A stretch of DNA of 64,000 nt from Calliopsis andreniformis (taxonomy: Eukaryota > Arthropoda > Insecta > Hymenoptera > Andrenidae). A model generated the notes under the pieces. It was not told where the DNA came from and did not search any database. It saw nothing but the letters and a program-made list of their open reading frames with translations. This document shows, piece after piece, positions 1 to 12,500 of this stretch. The DNA is taken from positions 2,542,001 to 2,606,000 of the forward strand of contig NW_027480467.1 of the NCBI RefSeq assembly GCF_051401765.1, written 5' to 3'. Position numbers and translations under genes: made by a program. Each line of letters starts with the position of its first letter. The stretch's first letter is position 1.

Positions 1-159
1 TCAATCCTCAATCTTCAATCCTCAATACTGAATCTTCAATCCTCAATCCTCAATCCTCAATCCTCAATGTTCAATCCGCAATAGCCAATCCTCAATCCTC
101 AGTCCTCAAACCTCAATCCTGAATCCTGAATCCTGAATCCTCAATCTTCAGACCTAAGT

Positions 160-310
160 CCTCAACAATCAGTTGTCAATTCTCAATCCTCAATAGAATA
201 TCATCAATTTACAGTTTTCAATACTCAATACTCAATCTGCAATCTTTAAATCTCTATCCACAAACATCAATTCTCATCTCTCAACCCTCAACACTCAGTC
301 CTCAATCTTC
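160..310 (+). repeat. Punctuation block, subtype A (representative)
   Basis: A diverged, about 150-bp stretch in which the heptamer is hard to follow. Subtype A carries CAATCAGTTGTCAATTC, then TAGAATATCATCAATT, CTGCAATCTTTA and CCACAAACATCAATTC. The TAGAAT positions of subtype A are 194, 3620, 11971, 13052, 15762, 17145, 18151, 20639, 21875, 25301, 33652, 34733, 41087, 42455, 43396, 46877, 54942 and 61772. Some copies have CTTTAGATCTC, which contains a BglII site, and others CTTTAAATC. The block is probably old diverged heptamers fixed and spread with the higher-order units. A protein-binding role is possible but unsupported. Confidence 0.8.
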
Positions 311-2600
311 AATCCTCAATCCTCAATCCTCAAAGTTCAATCCTCAATACTCAATCTTCAATCCTCAATCCTCAATTCTCAATCTTCAATCCTCAACCCT
401 CAATCCTCAATCCTCAATATTCAATCCTCAATCCTCAATCCTCAATCCTCATTCTTCAATCCTCAATACCCAATCCTCAATCATCAATCCTCAATCCTGA
501 ATCCTCAATTCTCAATCCTCAATCCTCAGTCCTCAGTCCTCAAACCTCAATCCTCAACCCTCAGCCCTCATAGTCAATCCTCAATCCTCAAACCTCAATC
601 CCCAATCTTCAATCCTCAATACTGAATCTTCAATCCTCAATCCTCAATCCTCAATTATTAATCTTCAATACTCAATCCTCAATCGTCAATCCTCAATCCC
701 CGATCCTTAATCTTCAATCCTCAATCATCAATCCTCTATCCACAATCCTCAATATTCAATCCTCAATACTCAGTCTTCAATCCTCAATCCTCAATCCTCA
801 ATCCTCAATCCTCAATCCCCATTCCTCAATCCTCAATCCTCAATCCTCATTCTTCAATCCTCAATACCCAATCCTCAATCTTGAATCCTCAATACTCAAT
901 CCTCAATTCTCAATCCTCAATCCTCAATCCTCAGACCTCAAACATCAATACTCAACCCTCAGTCCTCGTCCTCAATCCTCAGCACTCAATCCTCAATCCT
1001 CAATCTGTAATCATCAATATTCAATCTTCAGTCCTCAATCTTCAGTCCTCAATCCTCAATCCTCAATCCTCAATCTTCAATCCTCAACACTCAATCATCA
1101 ATCTTCAATCCTCATTACTCAATCTTCAATCCTCAATGCTCAATCCTCAATCGTCAATCCTCAATCCTCAATCCTCAATCTTCAATCATCAATATTCAAT
1201 CTTCAATCCTCAATCCTCAATCCTGAATCCTCAATCCGCAATCCTCATTCTGCAATCCTCAATACCCAATCCTCAATCCTCAATCCTCAATCCTCAATCC
1301 TCAATCCTCAATCCTCAATCCTCAATCTTCAATCCTCAATACTCAATCTTCAATCCTCAATCCTCAATCCTCAATCCTCAATCCTCATTCTTCAATCCTC
1401 AATACCCAATCCTCAATCTTGAATCCTCAATCATCAATCCTCAATTCTCGATCCTCAATCCTCAATCCTCAGAAATCAAGCATCAATACTCAACCATCAG
1501 TCCTCGTCCTCAATCCTCAGAAATCAAGCATCAATACTCAACCATCAGTCCTCGTCCTCAATCCACAGCCCTCAATCCTCAATCCTCAATCTTCAATCAT
1601 CAATATTCAACCTTCAGTCCTCAATCATCAGTCCTCAATCCTCAATCCTCAATCCTCAATCCTCATTCTTCAATCCTCAATACCCAATCCTCAATCTTGA
1701 ATCCTCAATCCTCAATCCTCAATTCTCAATACTCAATCGTCAATCCTCTGACCTCAACCCTCAATCCTCAATCCTCGTTCCTCAAACCTCAATCCTCAAC
1801 CCTCAGTCCCCATCCTCAATTCTCAATTCTCAATCCTGAATCCTCAACCCTCAATCTTCAATCCTCAATAATCAATCTCCAATCCTAGATCCCCAATCCC
1901 CAATCCTCAATCCTTAATCCTCAATCTTCAATCCTCAATCCATGTCCTCAATCTTCAATCCTCAATCCTCAATCTTCAATCCTCAATCCTCAATCCTCAT
2001 TCCTCAATCCTCAATCTTCAACCCTCAATACTCAATCTTCAGTCCTCAATCCTCAATCCTCAATCCTCAATCCTCATTCTTCAATCCTCAATCCGCAATC
2101 CTCAACCCTCAATCCTCAATCCTCAATCCTCAATCCTCAATCTTGAACCCTCAATACTCAATCTTCAATCCCCAATCCTCAATCTTCAATCCTCAATCCT
2201 CAATACTCGAACCTCAATTCTCAATCCTCAATCCCCAGTCCTCAGTCCTCAACCCTCAATCCTCAACCCTCAGGCCTCATAGTCAGTCCTCAATCCTCAA
2301 TCCTCAATCCTCAATCCTCAATCTTCAGTCCTCAATACTGAATCTTCAATCCTCAATCCTCAATCCTCAATTATTAATCCTCAATACTCAATCCTCAGTC
2401 GTCAATCCTCAATCCCCAATCCTTAATCTTCAATCCTCAATCCTCAATCCTCAATCCACAATCCTCAATATTCAATCCTCAATACTCAATCTTCAATCCT
2501 CAATCCTCAATCCTCAATCCTCAATCCTCAATCCTCATTCCTCAATCCTCAGACCTCAGGCCTCAATTCTGAATCCTCAATCCTGAATTCTCAACCTTCA
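195..2600 (+). repeat. Longest stretch without a punctuation block
   Basis: Between the blocks at 194 and 2644 there are about 2.3 kb of ordinary variant heptamers, including the consensus run at 1269-1327 and the 48-bp doubling at 1471. Typical block spacing elsewhere is 0.25-1.1 kb. The matching gap in the duplicate is 21875-24325. Confidence 0.75.
1471..1566 (+). repeat. 48-bp tandem duplication (two copies)
   Basis: AGAAATCAAGCATCAATAC occurs at 1471 and again at 1519, each followed by CAACCATCAGTCCTCGTCC. Elsewhere (about 3206, 45194, 54674) the related motif is single, so this is a local doubling. It is preserved in the large duplicate at 23152-23247, so it predates that event. Confidence 0.85.
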
Positions 2601-2609
2601 GCCCTCAGT

Positions 2610-2760
2610 CCTCAACAATCAGGTGACAATCCTCAATCCTCAATAGAATATCCTCAATTCGCAGTTTTCGATACACAATACTCAATGTGCAATCTTCAAA
2701 TCTCTATCCACAAACATCAATTCTCATCACTCAACCCTCAACACTCAGTCCTCAATGTTC
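2610..2760 (+). repeat. Punctuation block, subtype B (representative)
   Basis: Subtype B has CAATCAGGTGACAATCC before TAGAATATCCTCAATTCGC, then TTTTCGATACACAATACTC. TAGAAT positions: 2644, 4333, 5616 (a variant with CCACAATTCACAG), 10216, 14728, 16482, their copies near 24325, 26014, 27297 and 31897, and 38007, 56521 and 60052. The 10216, 31897 and 38007 copies read AATGAGGAGAC upstream; 56521 and 60052 read AATCAGGAGAC. Confidence 0.8.
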
Positions 2761-4849
2761 AATCCTCAATCCTCAATCCTCAATCTTCAATCCTCAATAC
2801 TCAGACTCAATCCTCAATCCTCATTCTTCAATCCTCAATACGCAGTCCTCAATCTTCAATCCTAAATCCTCAATCCTCAATTCTCAATCCTCAACCCTCA
2901 GTCCTCAGTCCTCAAACCGCAATCCTCAACCCTCAGCCCTCATAGTCAATCCTCAATCCTCAATCCTCAATCCTCAGTCTTCAATCATCAATATTCAATC
3001 TTCAATCCTCAATCCTCAATCCTCAATCCTCAATCCTCAACCCTCAATCCTCAATCCTCAATCTTCAATCCTCAATACTCAATCTTCAATCCTCAATCCT
3101 CAATCCTCAATCCTCAATCCTCATTCTTCAATCCTCAATACCCAATCCTCAATCTTGAATCCTCAATCATCAATCCTCAATTCTCGATCCTCAATCCTCA
3201 ATCCTCAGAAATCAAGCATCAATACTCAACCATCAGTCCTCGTCCTCAATCCACAGCCCTCAATCCTCAATCCTCAATCTTCAATCATCAATATTCAACC
3301 TTCAGTCCTCAATCATCAGTCCTCAATCCTCAATCCTCAATCCTCAATCCTCATTCTTCAATCCTCAATACCCAATCCTCAATCTTGAATCCTCAATCCT
3401 CAATCCTCAATTCTCAATCCTCAATCCTCAATCCTCAGACCTCAAACGTCAATACTCAACCCTCAGTCCTCGTCCTCAATCCTCAATCCTCAATGCTCAA
3501 TCCGCAATACCCAATCCTCAATCCTCAATCCTCAAACCTCAATCCTGAATCCTCAATCCTGAATCCTCAATCTTCAGACCTAAGTCCTCAACAATCAGTT
3601 GTCAATTCTCAATCCTCAATAGAATATCATCAATTCACAGTTTTCAATACTCAATACTCAATCTGCAATCTTTAGATCTCTATCCACAAACATCAATCCT
3701 CATCACTCAACCCTCAGCTCTCAGACCCCAATCCTCAATCTTCAATCCTCAATCCTCAATCCTCAATCCTTAATCCTCAATACTCAATCCTCAATCGTCA
3801 ATCCTCAATCCCCAATCCTTAATTTTCAATCCTCAATCCTCAATCCTCAATCCACAATCCTCAATATTCAATCCTCAATACTCAATCTTCAATCCTCAAT
3901 CCGCAATCCTCAACCCTCAATCCTCAATCCTCAATCCTCAATCCTCAATCTTGAATCCTCAATACTCAATCTTCAATCCCCAATCCTCAATCTTCAATCC
4001 TCAATCCTCAATTCTCAATCCTCAATCCTCAATCCTCAATCTTCAATCCTCAACACTCAATCATCAATCTTCAATCCTCAATACTCAATCTTCAATCCTC
4101 AAAGCACAATCCTCAACATGCAATCCTCAATACTCAATGTTCAATCGTCAATCCTCAGTCCTCATCCTCAATCCTCAATCCTCATTCCTCAGTCTTCAAT
4201 CCTCAATACTCAATATTCAATCCTCAATCCTCAATCCTCAGACCTCAAACCTCAATTCTGAAACCTCAATCCTGAATCCTCAATCTTCAGCCCTCAGTCC
4301 TCAACAATCAGGTGACAATCCTCAATCCTCAATAGAATATCCTCAATTCGCAGTTTTCGATACACAATACTCAATCTGCAATCTTCAAATCTCTATCCAC
4401 AAACATCAATTCTGATCACTCAACCCTCAACACTCAGTCCTCAATGTTCAATCCTCAATCCTCAATCCTCAATCTTCAATCCTCAATACTCAATCTTCAA
4501 TCCTCAATCCTCAATCCTCAATCCTCAATGTTCCACACAACCCTCAACCATCAATCCTCAATACTCAACAATCAATACTCAATTCTCAATACTCAGTAGA
4601 ATATCCTGAATTCTCATGGTTCAATACTCAATCCACAAATTCAATAATCAAATCTCAATCCTCAAACATCAATCCTCAACACTCAATCCTCTACACTCAG
4701 TCCTCTCTCTTCAATCCTCCATCCTCAACCGTCAATCCTCAAGCGTCAATCCTCAATCCTCAATCCTCAATCCTCAACCCTCAATCCTCAGTCCTCAAAC
4801 CTCAATCCCGAACCCTCAATCCTGAATCCTCAATCTTCAGCCCTCAGTC

Positions 4850-5000
4850 CTCAACAATCAATTGTCAATCCTCAATCCTCAATAGAATATCCTCAATTCA
4901 CAGTTTTCAATACTCAATCCCCATTCTTCAATCTTCAAATCTCAATCCACAAACATCAATTCCCATCACTCAACCCTCAACACAAAGTCCTCAATTTTCA
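4850..5000 (+). repeat. Punctuation block, subtype F (representative)
   Basis: Subtype F has CAATCAATTGTCAATCC (or TTGACAATCC), TAGAATATCCTCAATTCAC, then CAATCCCCATTC and CATCAATTCCCATCAC. TAGAAT positions: 4880, 26561, 44491, 56052 and 63383. The block at 62602 starts like F and ends like A. Confidence 0.75.
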
Positions 5001-6069
5001 ATCCACAATCCTCAATCCTCAATCTTCAATCCTCAATCCTCAATCCTCAATCTTCAATCCTCAATCCTCAATCCTCAATCCTCAATAGCCAATCTTCAAT
5101 CTTCAATGCTGAATCTTCAATACTCAATCCTCAATCTTCAATCCTCAATCCTCAGTCCTCAATCCTCAATCCTCATTCTTCAATCCTCAATACCCAGTCC
5201 TCAATCTTCAATCCTAAATCCTCAATCCTCAATTCTCAATCCTCAATCCTCAGTCCTCAGTCCTCAAACCGCAATCCTCAACCCTCAGCCCTCATAGTCA
5301 ATCCTCAATCCTCAATTCTCAATACTCAATCTTCAATCCTCAATACTGAATCTTCAATACTCAATCCTCAATACTCAATTCTCAATCCTCAATCCTCAGT
5401 CCTCAGTCCTCAAACCGCAATCCTCAACCCTCAGCCCTCATAGTCAATCCTCAATCCTCAATCCTCAATCCTCAATCTTCAATCCTCAATACTCAATCTT
5501 CAACCCTCAATCCTCAATCCTCAGACCTCAAACCTCAATTCTGAATCCTCAATCCTGAATCCTCAATCTTCAGCCCTCAATCGTCAACAATCAGGTGACA
5601 ATCCTCAGTCCTCAGTAGAATATCCACAATTCACAGTTTTCAATACACAATACTCAATCTGCAATCTTCAAATCTCTATCCACAAACATCAATTCTCATC
5701 ACTCAACCCTGAACAATACTCAATACTCAACCATCAATCCTCAATTCTCAATACTCAGTAGAATATACTGAACTCTCAGTTTTCAATACTCAATCCTCAA
5801 TCTTCAATCTTCAAATCTCCATCCACAAACATCAATTCTCATCACTCAACCCTGAACACACAGTCCTCAACCTTCAATCCTCAATCTTCAATCCTCAATA
5901 CTCAATCTTCAATCCTCAATCCTCAATTCTCAATCTTCAATCCTCAACACTCAATCCTCAATCCTCAATATTCAATCCTCAATAATCAATCTTCAATCCT
6001 CAATCCGCAATCATCAATCCTCTATCCTCAATCCTCAATATTCAACACACAACCGTCAACCATAAATCC

Positions 6070-6225
6070 TCAACTACTCAACCATCAACCCTCAAGACTC
6101 AATACTCAATAGAATACCCTGAATTCTCATCGTTCAATACTCAATCCACAAAAATCAATAATCAAATCTCAACCCACAAAAATCAATCCTCAACACTCAG
6201 TCCTCTCTATTCAATCCTCCATCCT
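6070..6225 (+). repeat. Punctuation block, subtype D (representative)
   Basis: Subtype D reads TAGAATACCCTGAATTCTC (or TATCCTGAATTC), then GTTCAATACTCAATCCAC, a TCAATAATCAAATCTC or TCAATTATCAAATCTC, and CAGTCCTCTCT further on. TAGAAT positions: 4597, 6110, 7539, 9055, copies at 26278, 27791, 29220 and 30736, then 37399, 49384, 51482, 53580, 57516 and 58891. It is often preceded by ATATTCAACACACAACC. The GAATTC is an EcoRI site repeated through the array. Confidence 0.8.
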
Positions 6226-6639
6226 CAATCCTCAATCCTCAATCCTCAATCATCAATCCTCAATCTTCAATCCTCAATTCTCAATCCTCAATCCTCAATC
6301 CTCAATCTTCAATCCTCAATACTCAGTCATCAATCCTCAATCCTCAATTCTCAATCCTCAATCCTTAATCCTCAATCTTCAATCCTCAATCCGCAGTCCT
6401 CAATCTTCAATCCCCAATGCCCAATCCTCAATCCTCAATCCTCAGTCCTCAATCCTCTAACCCTCAGTCCTCGGCCTGAATCCTCATCCCTCAATAATCA
6501 ATCAGCAATCTTCAATCATCAATACTCAACCTTCAATCCTCAATCCTCAATTCTCAATCCTCAATCCTCAATACTCAATCCCCAGTCCTCAGTCCTCAAT
6601 CCTCAATACTCAATACGCCAATCCTCAATATTCAGCACA

Positions 6640-6800
6640 CAACCCTCAGCCATCAATCCTCAATACTCAACCATCAATCCTCAATTCTCAATACTCAGTA
6701 GAATATCCTGAGTTCTCAGTTTTCAATACTCAATCCTCAATCTTCAATCTTCGAATCTCCATTCACAAACATCAATTCTCATCTCTAAACCCTCAACACA
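6640..6800 (+). repeat. Punctuation block, subtype E (representative)
   Basis: Subtype E reads CTCAGTAGAATATCCTGAG or GTAGAATATACTGA, then CTCAGTTTTCAATACTC, and CTTCGAATCTCCAT or CTTCAAATCTCCAT, often ending in CTAAACCCTCAACACACAG. TAGAAT positions: 5759, 6699, 8129, copies at 27440, 28380 and 29810, then 35656 (TAGAGT), 47451, 47710, 48285, 48544, 50642 and 52740. Upstream there is frequently CAATATTCAGCACACAACC. Confidence 0.8.
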
Positions 6801-9349
6801 CAGTCCTCAATCTTCAATCCTCAATCCTCAATCCTCAATCTTCAATCCTCAATACTCAATCTTCAATCCTCAATCCTCAATTCTCAATCTTCAATCCTCA
6901 ACCCTCAATCCTCAATCATCAATATTCAATCCTCAATACTCAATCTTCAATCCTCAATCCGCAATCATCAATCCTCAATCCTCAATCCTCAGTGATCAAT
7001 CCTCAATCTTCAATACTCAATCGTCAATCCACAGTCCTCAATCCTCAACCCTCAATCCTCGTTCCTCAAACCTCGGTCCTCAACCCTCAGTCCCCATCCT
7101 CAATTCTCAATACTCAACCCTCAATCCTCAACCCTCAATCTTCAATCCTCAATCCCCAGTCCTCAATCTTCAATCCTCAATGCTCAATCCTCAATCCTCA
7201 ATCCTCAATCTTCAGTCCTCAATCCTCAATCCTCAATCCTCAATCCTCCATCTTCAATCATCAATACTCAATCTTCAATCCTCAATCCTCAATTCTCATT
7301 CGTCCATACTCAATCCTCAATCGTCAATCCTCAATCCCCAATCGTCAATCTTCAATCCTCAATCCTCAATCCTCAGTCCTCAATCCTCAATCTTCAATCC
7401 TGAATACTCAATCTTCAATCCTCAATCCTCAATCCTCAATCCTCAATCCTCAATCCTCAATCCTCAATATTCAACACACAACCGTCAACCATAAATCCTC
7501 AACTACTCAACCATCAACCCTCAAGACTCAATACTCAATAGAATACCCTGAATTCTCATCGTTCAATACTCAATCCACAAAAATCAATAATCAAATCTCA
7601 ACCCACAGAAATCAATCCTCAACACTCAGTCCTCTCTATTCAATCCTCCATCCTCAATCCTCAATCCTCAATCCTCAATCATCAATCCTCAATCTTGAAT
7701 CCTCAATTCTCAATCCTCAATCCTCAATCCTCAATCTTCAATCCTCAATACTCAGTCATCAATCCTCAATCCTCAATTCTCAATCCTCAATCCTTAATCC
7801 TCAATCTTCAATCCTCAATCCCCAGTCCTCAATCTTCAATCCCCAATGCCCAATCCTCAATCCTCAATCCTCAGTCCTCAATCCTCTAACCCTCCCCTCC
7901 TCGGCCTGAATCCTCATCCCTCAATAATCAATCAGCAATCTTCAATCATCAATACTCAACCTTCAATCCTCAATCCTCAATTCTCAAACCTCAATCCTCA
8001 ATACTCAATCCCCAGTCCTCAGTCCTCAATCTTCAATACTCAATCCGCCAATCCTCAATATTCAGCACACAACCCTCAGCCATCAATCCTCAATACTCAA
8101 CCATCAATCCACAATTCTCAATACTCAGTAGAATATCCTGAGTTCTCAGTTTTCAATACTCAATCCTCAATCTTCAATCTTCGAATCTCCATTCACAATC
8201 ATCAATTCTCATCTCTAAACCCTCAACACACAGTCCTCAATCTTCAATCCTCAATCCTCAATCCTCAATCTTCAATCCTCAATACTCAATCTTCAATCCT
8301 CAATCCTCAATTCTCAATCTTCAATCCTCAACCCTCAATCCTCAATCATCAATATTCAATCCTCAATACTCAATCTTCAATCCTCAATCCGCAATCATCA
8401 ATCCTCAATCCTCAATCCTCAGTGATCAATCCTCAATCTTCAATACTCAATCGTCAATCCACAGTCCTCAATCCTCAACCCTCAATCCTCGTTCCTCAAA
8501 CCTCGGTCCTCAACCCTCAGTCCCCATCCTCAATTCTCAATTCTCAACCCTCAATCATCAACCCTCAATCTTCAATCCTCAATCCCCATCCTCAATCTTC
8601 AATCCTCAATGCTCAATCCTCAATCCTCAGTCCTCAGTCCCCATCCTCAATTCTCAATTCTCAATCCTGAATCCTCAACCCTCAATCTTCAATCCTCAAT
8701 AATCAATCTCCAATCCTAGATCCCCAATCCCCAATCCTCAATCCTTAATCCTCAACCTTCAATCCTCAATCCCTGTCCTCAATCTTCAATCCTCAATGCT
8801 CAGTCCTCAATCCTCAATCCTCAGTCCTCAATCCTCAATCCGCAATCCACAAACCTCAATCCCCAACCGTCAGACCTCGTTCTCAATCCCCAACACTCAA
8901 TCCTCAATCCTCAGTCTTCAATCGTCAACACTAAATCTTCAATCCTCAATCTTCAGTCCTCAATCCTCAATCCTCAATCCTCAATATTCAACACACAGCC
9001 CTCAACCATCAATCCTCAATACTCAACCATCAATACTCAATTCTCAATACTCAATAGAATATCCTGAATTCTCAGGGTTCAATACACAATCCACAATATT
9101 CAATAATCAAATCTCAGTCCTCAAACATCAATTCTCAACACTCAATCCTCAACACTCAGTCCTCTCTCTTCAATCCTCCATCCTCAACCATCAATCCTCA
9201 AGCGTCAATCCTCAGTCCTCAATCCTCAACCATCAATCCTCAGTCCTCAAACCTCAATCCTCAATCATCAATCCTCAAACCTCAATCCTCAGTCCTCAAA
9301 CCACAATCCTGAAACCACAATCCTGAAACCTCAATCTTCAGCCCTCAGT

Positions 9350-9500
9350 CCTCAACAATCAGTTGTCAATCCTCAATCCTCAATAGAATATCCTCAGTTC
9401 AGAGCTTTCCATACGCAATACTCAATCTGCAATCTTGAAATCTCTATACACAAACATCAATTCTCATCACTCAACCCTCAACACTCAGTCCCCAATTCTC
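9350..9500 (+). repeat. Punctuation block, subtype C (representative)
   Basis: Subtype C has TAGAATATCCTCAGTTC followed by AGAG or GGAG and then TTTCCATACGCAATACTC. TAGAAT positions: 9384, 10881, 14043, 19584, 21296, 31065, 32562, 38672, 39539, 45441, 57186, 59220 and 60724. A sub-branch (10881, 19584, 32562, 38672, 39539, 57186, 60724) is preceded by CAGCGCCCTGTCC and has TTCGGAG (TTCGTAG at 57186). Copies 10881 and 32562 share CCAAACGC instead of CCATACGC. Confidence 0.8.
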
Positions 9501-12500
9501 AATCTTCAATTCTCAATCCTCAATCCTCAATGCCCAATCCTCAATCTTCAATCCTCAATACTCAATCTTCAATCCTCAATCCTCAATCCTCAATCCTCAA
9601 TCTTCAATCATCAATCGTCAATACTCAATCCTCAATCCTCATTCTTCAATCCTCAATACCCAGTCCTCAATCTTCAATCCTAAATCCTCAATCCTCAACT
9701 CTCAATCCTCAATCCTCAGTCCTCAGTCCTCAGACCTCAATCCTCAACCCTCAGCCCTCATAGTCAATCGTCAATCCTCAATCCTCAATCCTCAATCTTC
9801 AATCCTCAATACTGAATCTTCAATCCTCAATCCTCAATCCTCAATTATTAATCCTCAATACTCAATCCTCAATCGTCAATCCTCAATCCCCAATCCTTAA
9901 TCTTCAATCCTCAATCCTCAATCCTCAATCCACAATCCTCAATATTCAATCTTCAATACTCAATCTTCAATCCTCAATCCTCAATCCTCAATCATCAATC
10001 CTCAATCCTCATTCCTCAAACCTCAATCCTCAATCCTCATTCTTCAATCCTCAATACCCAATCCTCAATCTTGAATCCTCAATCCTCAATCCTCAATTTT
10101 CAATCCTCAATCCTCAATCCTCAGACCTCAAACCTCAATTCCGAATCCTCAATCCTGAATTCTCAATCTTCAGCCCGCAGTCCTCAACAATGAGGAGACA
10201 ATCCTCAATCCTCAATAGAATATCCTCAATTCGCAGTTTTCGATACACAATACTCAATGTGCAATCTTCAAATCTCCATCCACAAACATCAATTCTCATC
10301 ACTCAACCCTCAACACTCAGTCCTCAATGTTCAATCCTCAATCCTCAATCCTCAATCTTCAATCCTCAATACTCAATCTTCAATCCTCAATCCTCAATCC
10401 TCAATCCTCAGTCCTCATTCTTCAATCCTCAATACCCAATCCTCAATCTTCAATCCTCAATCCTCAATCCTCAATCCTCAATCACCAATCCTCAATCTTC
10501 AATCCTCAATCCTCAATCCTCAATACTCATTCTTTAATCCTCAATACCCAATCCTCAATCTTCAATCCTCAATCCTCAATCCTCAATCGTCATTACTCAA
10601 TCCTCAATCGTCAATCCTCAATCCCCAATCCTCAATCTTCAATCCTCAATCCTCAATCCTCAATCCTCAATAGTCAATCTTCAATCCTCAATCCTCAGTC
10701 CTCAATCCTCAATCGTCAATCCTCAATCCTCAATCTTCAATCCTCAATCCTCAATCCTCAATCCTCAACCCTCAATCCTCAATCCTCAGTCCTCAAACCA
10801 CAATCCTGAATCCTCAATCCTGAATCCTCAATCTTCAGCGCCCTGTCCTCAACAAGCAGTTATCAATACTCAATCCTCAATAGAATATCCTCAGTTCGGA
10901 GTTTTCCAAACGCAATACTCAATCTGCAATCTTCAAATCTCTATCCACAAACATCAATTCTCATCACTCAACCCTCAACACTCAGTCCCCAATCCTCAAA
11001 CTACAATCCTCAATCCTCAATCCTCAATCCTCAATCCTCATTCTTCAATCCTCAATACCCAGTCCTCAATCCTCAATCCTCAATCTTCAATCCTCAATCT
11101 TCAATCGTCAATCCTCAATCCTCTATCCTCAATCCTCATTCTTCAATCCCCAATACCCAATACTCAATCTTCAATCCTCAATCCTGAATCCTCAATTCTC
11201 AATCCTCAATCCTCAGTCCTCAGTCCTCAAACCTCAATCCTCAACCCTCAGCCCTCATAGTCATTCCTCAATCCTCAATCCTCAATCCTCAATCTTCAAT
11301 CCTCAATACTGAACCTTCAATCCTCAATCCTCAATCCTCAATTCTTAATCCTCAATACTCAATCCTCAATCCTCAATCCTCAATCCCCAATCCTTAATCT
11401 TCAATCCTCAATCCTCAATCCTCAATCCACAATCCTCAATATTCAATCCTCAATACTCAGTCATCAATACTCAGTCATCAATCCTCAATACTCAATCTTC
11501 AATCCTCAATCCTCAATCCTCAATCCTCAATCCTCAATCCTCATTCCTCAATCCTCAATCTTCAACCCTCAATACTCAATCTTCAGTCCTCAATCCTCAA
11601 TCCTCAATCCTCAATCCTCATTCTTCAATCCTCAATACCCAATCCACAGTCTTGAATCCTCAATCCTCAATCCTCAATTCTCAATCCTCAATCCTAAATC
11701 CTCAGACCTCAAACATCAATACTCAACCCTCAGTCCTCGTCCTCAATCCACAGCCCTCAATCCTCAATCCTCAATCTTCAATCATCAATATTCAATGTTC
11801 AGTCCTCAACCCCCAGTCCTCAATCCTCAATCCTCAATCCTCAATGCTCAATCCGTAATACCCAATCCTCAATCCTCAGTCCTCAAACCTCAATCCTGAA
11901 TCCTCAAGCCTGAATCCTCAATCTTCAGACCTAAGTCCTCAACAATCAGTTGTCAATTCTCAATCCTCAATAGAATATCATCAATTCACAGCTTTCAATA
12001 CTCAATACTCAATCTGCAATCTTTAGATCTCTATCCACAAACATCAATTCTCATCACTCAACCCTCAGCTCTCAGACCCCAATCCTCAATCTTCAATCCT
12101 CAATCCTCAATCCTCAATCCTTAATCCTCAATACTCAATCCTCAATCGTCAATCCTCAATCCCCAATCCTTAATTTTCAGTCCTCAATCCTCAATCCTCA
12201 ATCCACAATCCTCAATATTCAATCCTCAATACTCAATCTTCAATCCTCAATCCGCAATCCTCAATCCTCAATCCTCAATCCTCAATCCTCAATCCTCAAT
12301 CTTGCATCCTCAATACTCAATCTTCAATCCCCAATCCTCAATCTTCAATCCTCAATCCTCAATCCTCAATCCTCAATCCTCAATCCTCAATCTTCAATCC
12401 TCAACACTCAATCATCAATCTTCAATCCTCAATACTCAATCTTCAATCCTCAAATCTCAATCCTCAACATTCAATCCTCAATACTCAATCTTCAATCGTC

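Noticed and set aside
240..270. DnaA-box-like CTATCCACA repeated in the blocks
   Set aside because: One mismatch from TTATCCACA, but it appears in most punctuation blocks as part of a copied sequence, in DNA with no bacterial genes. It is a by-product of repetition, not an origin.
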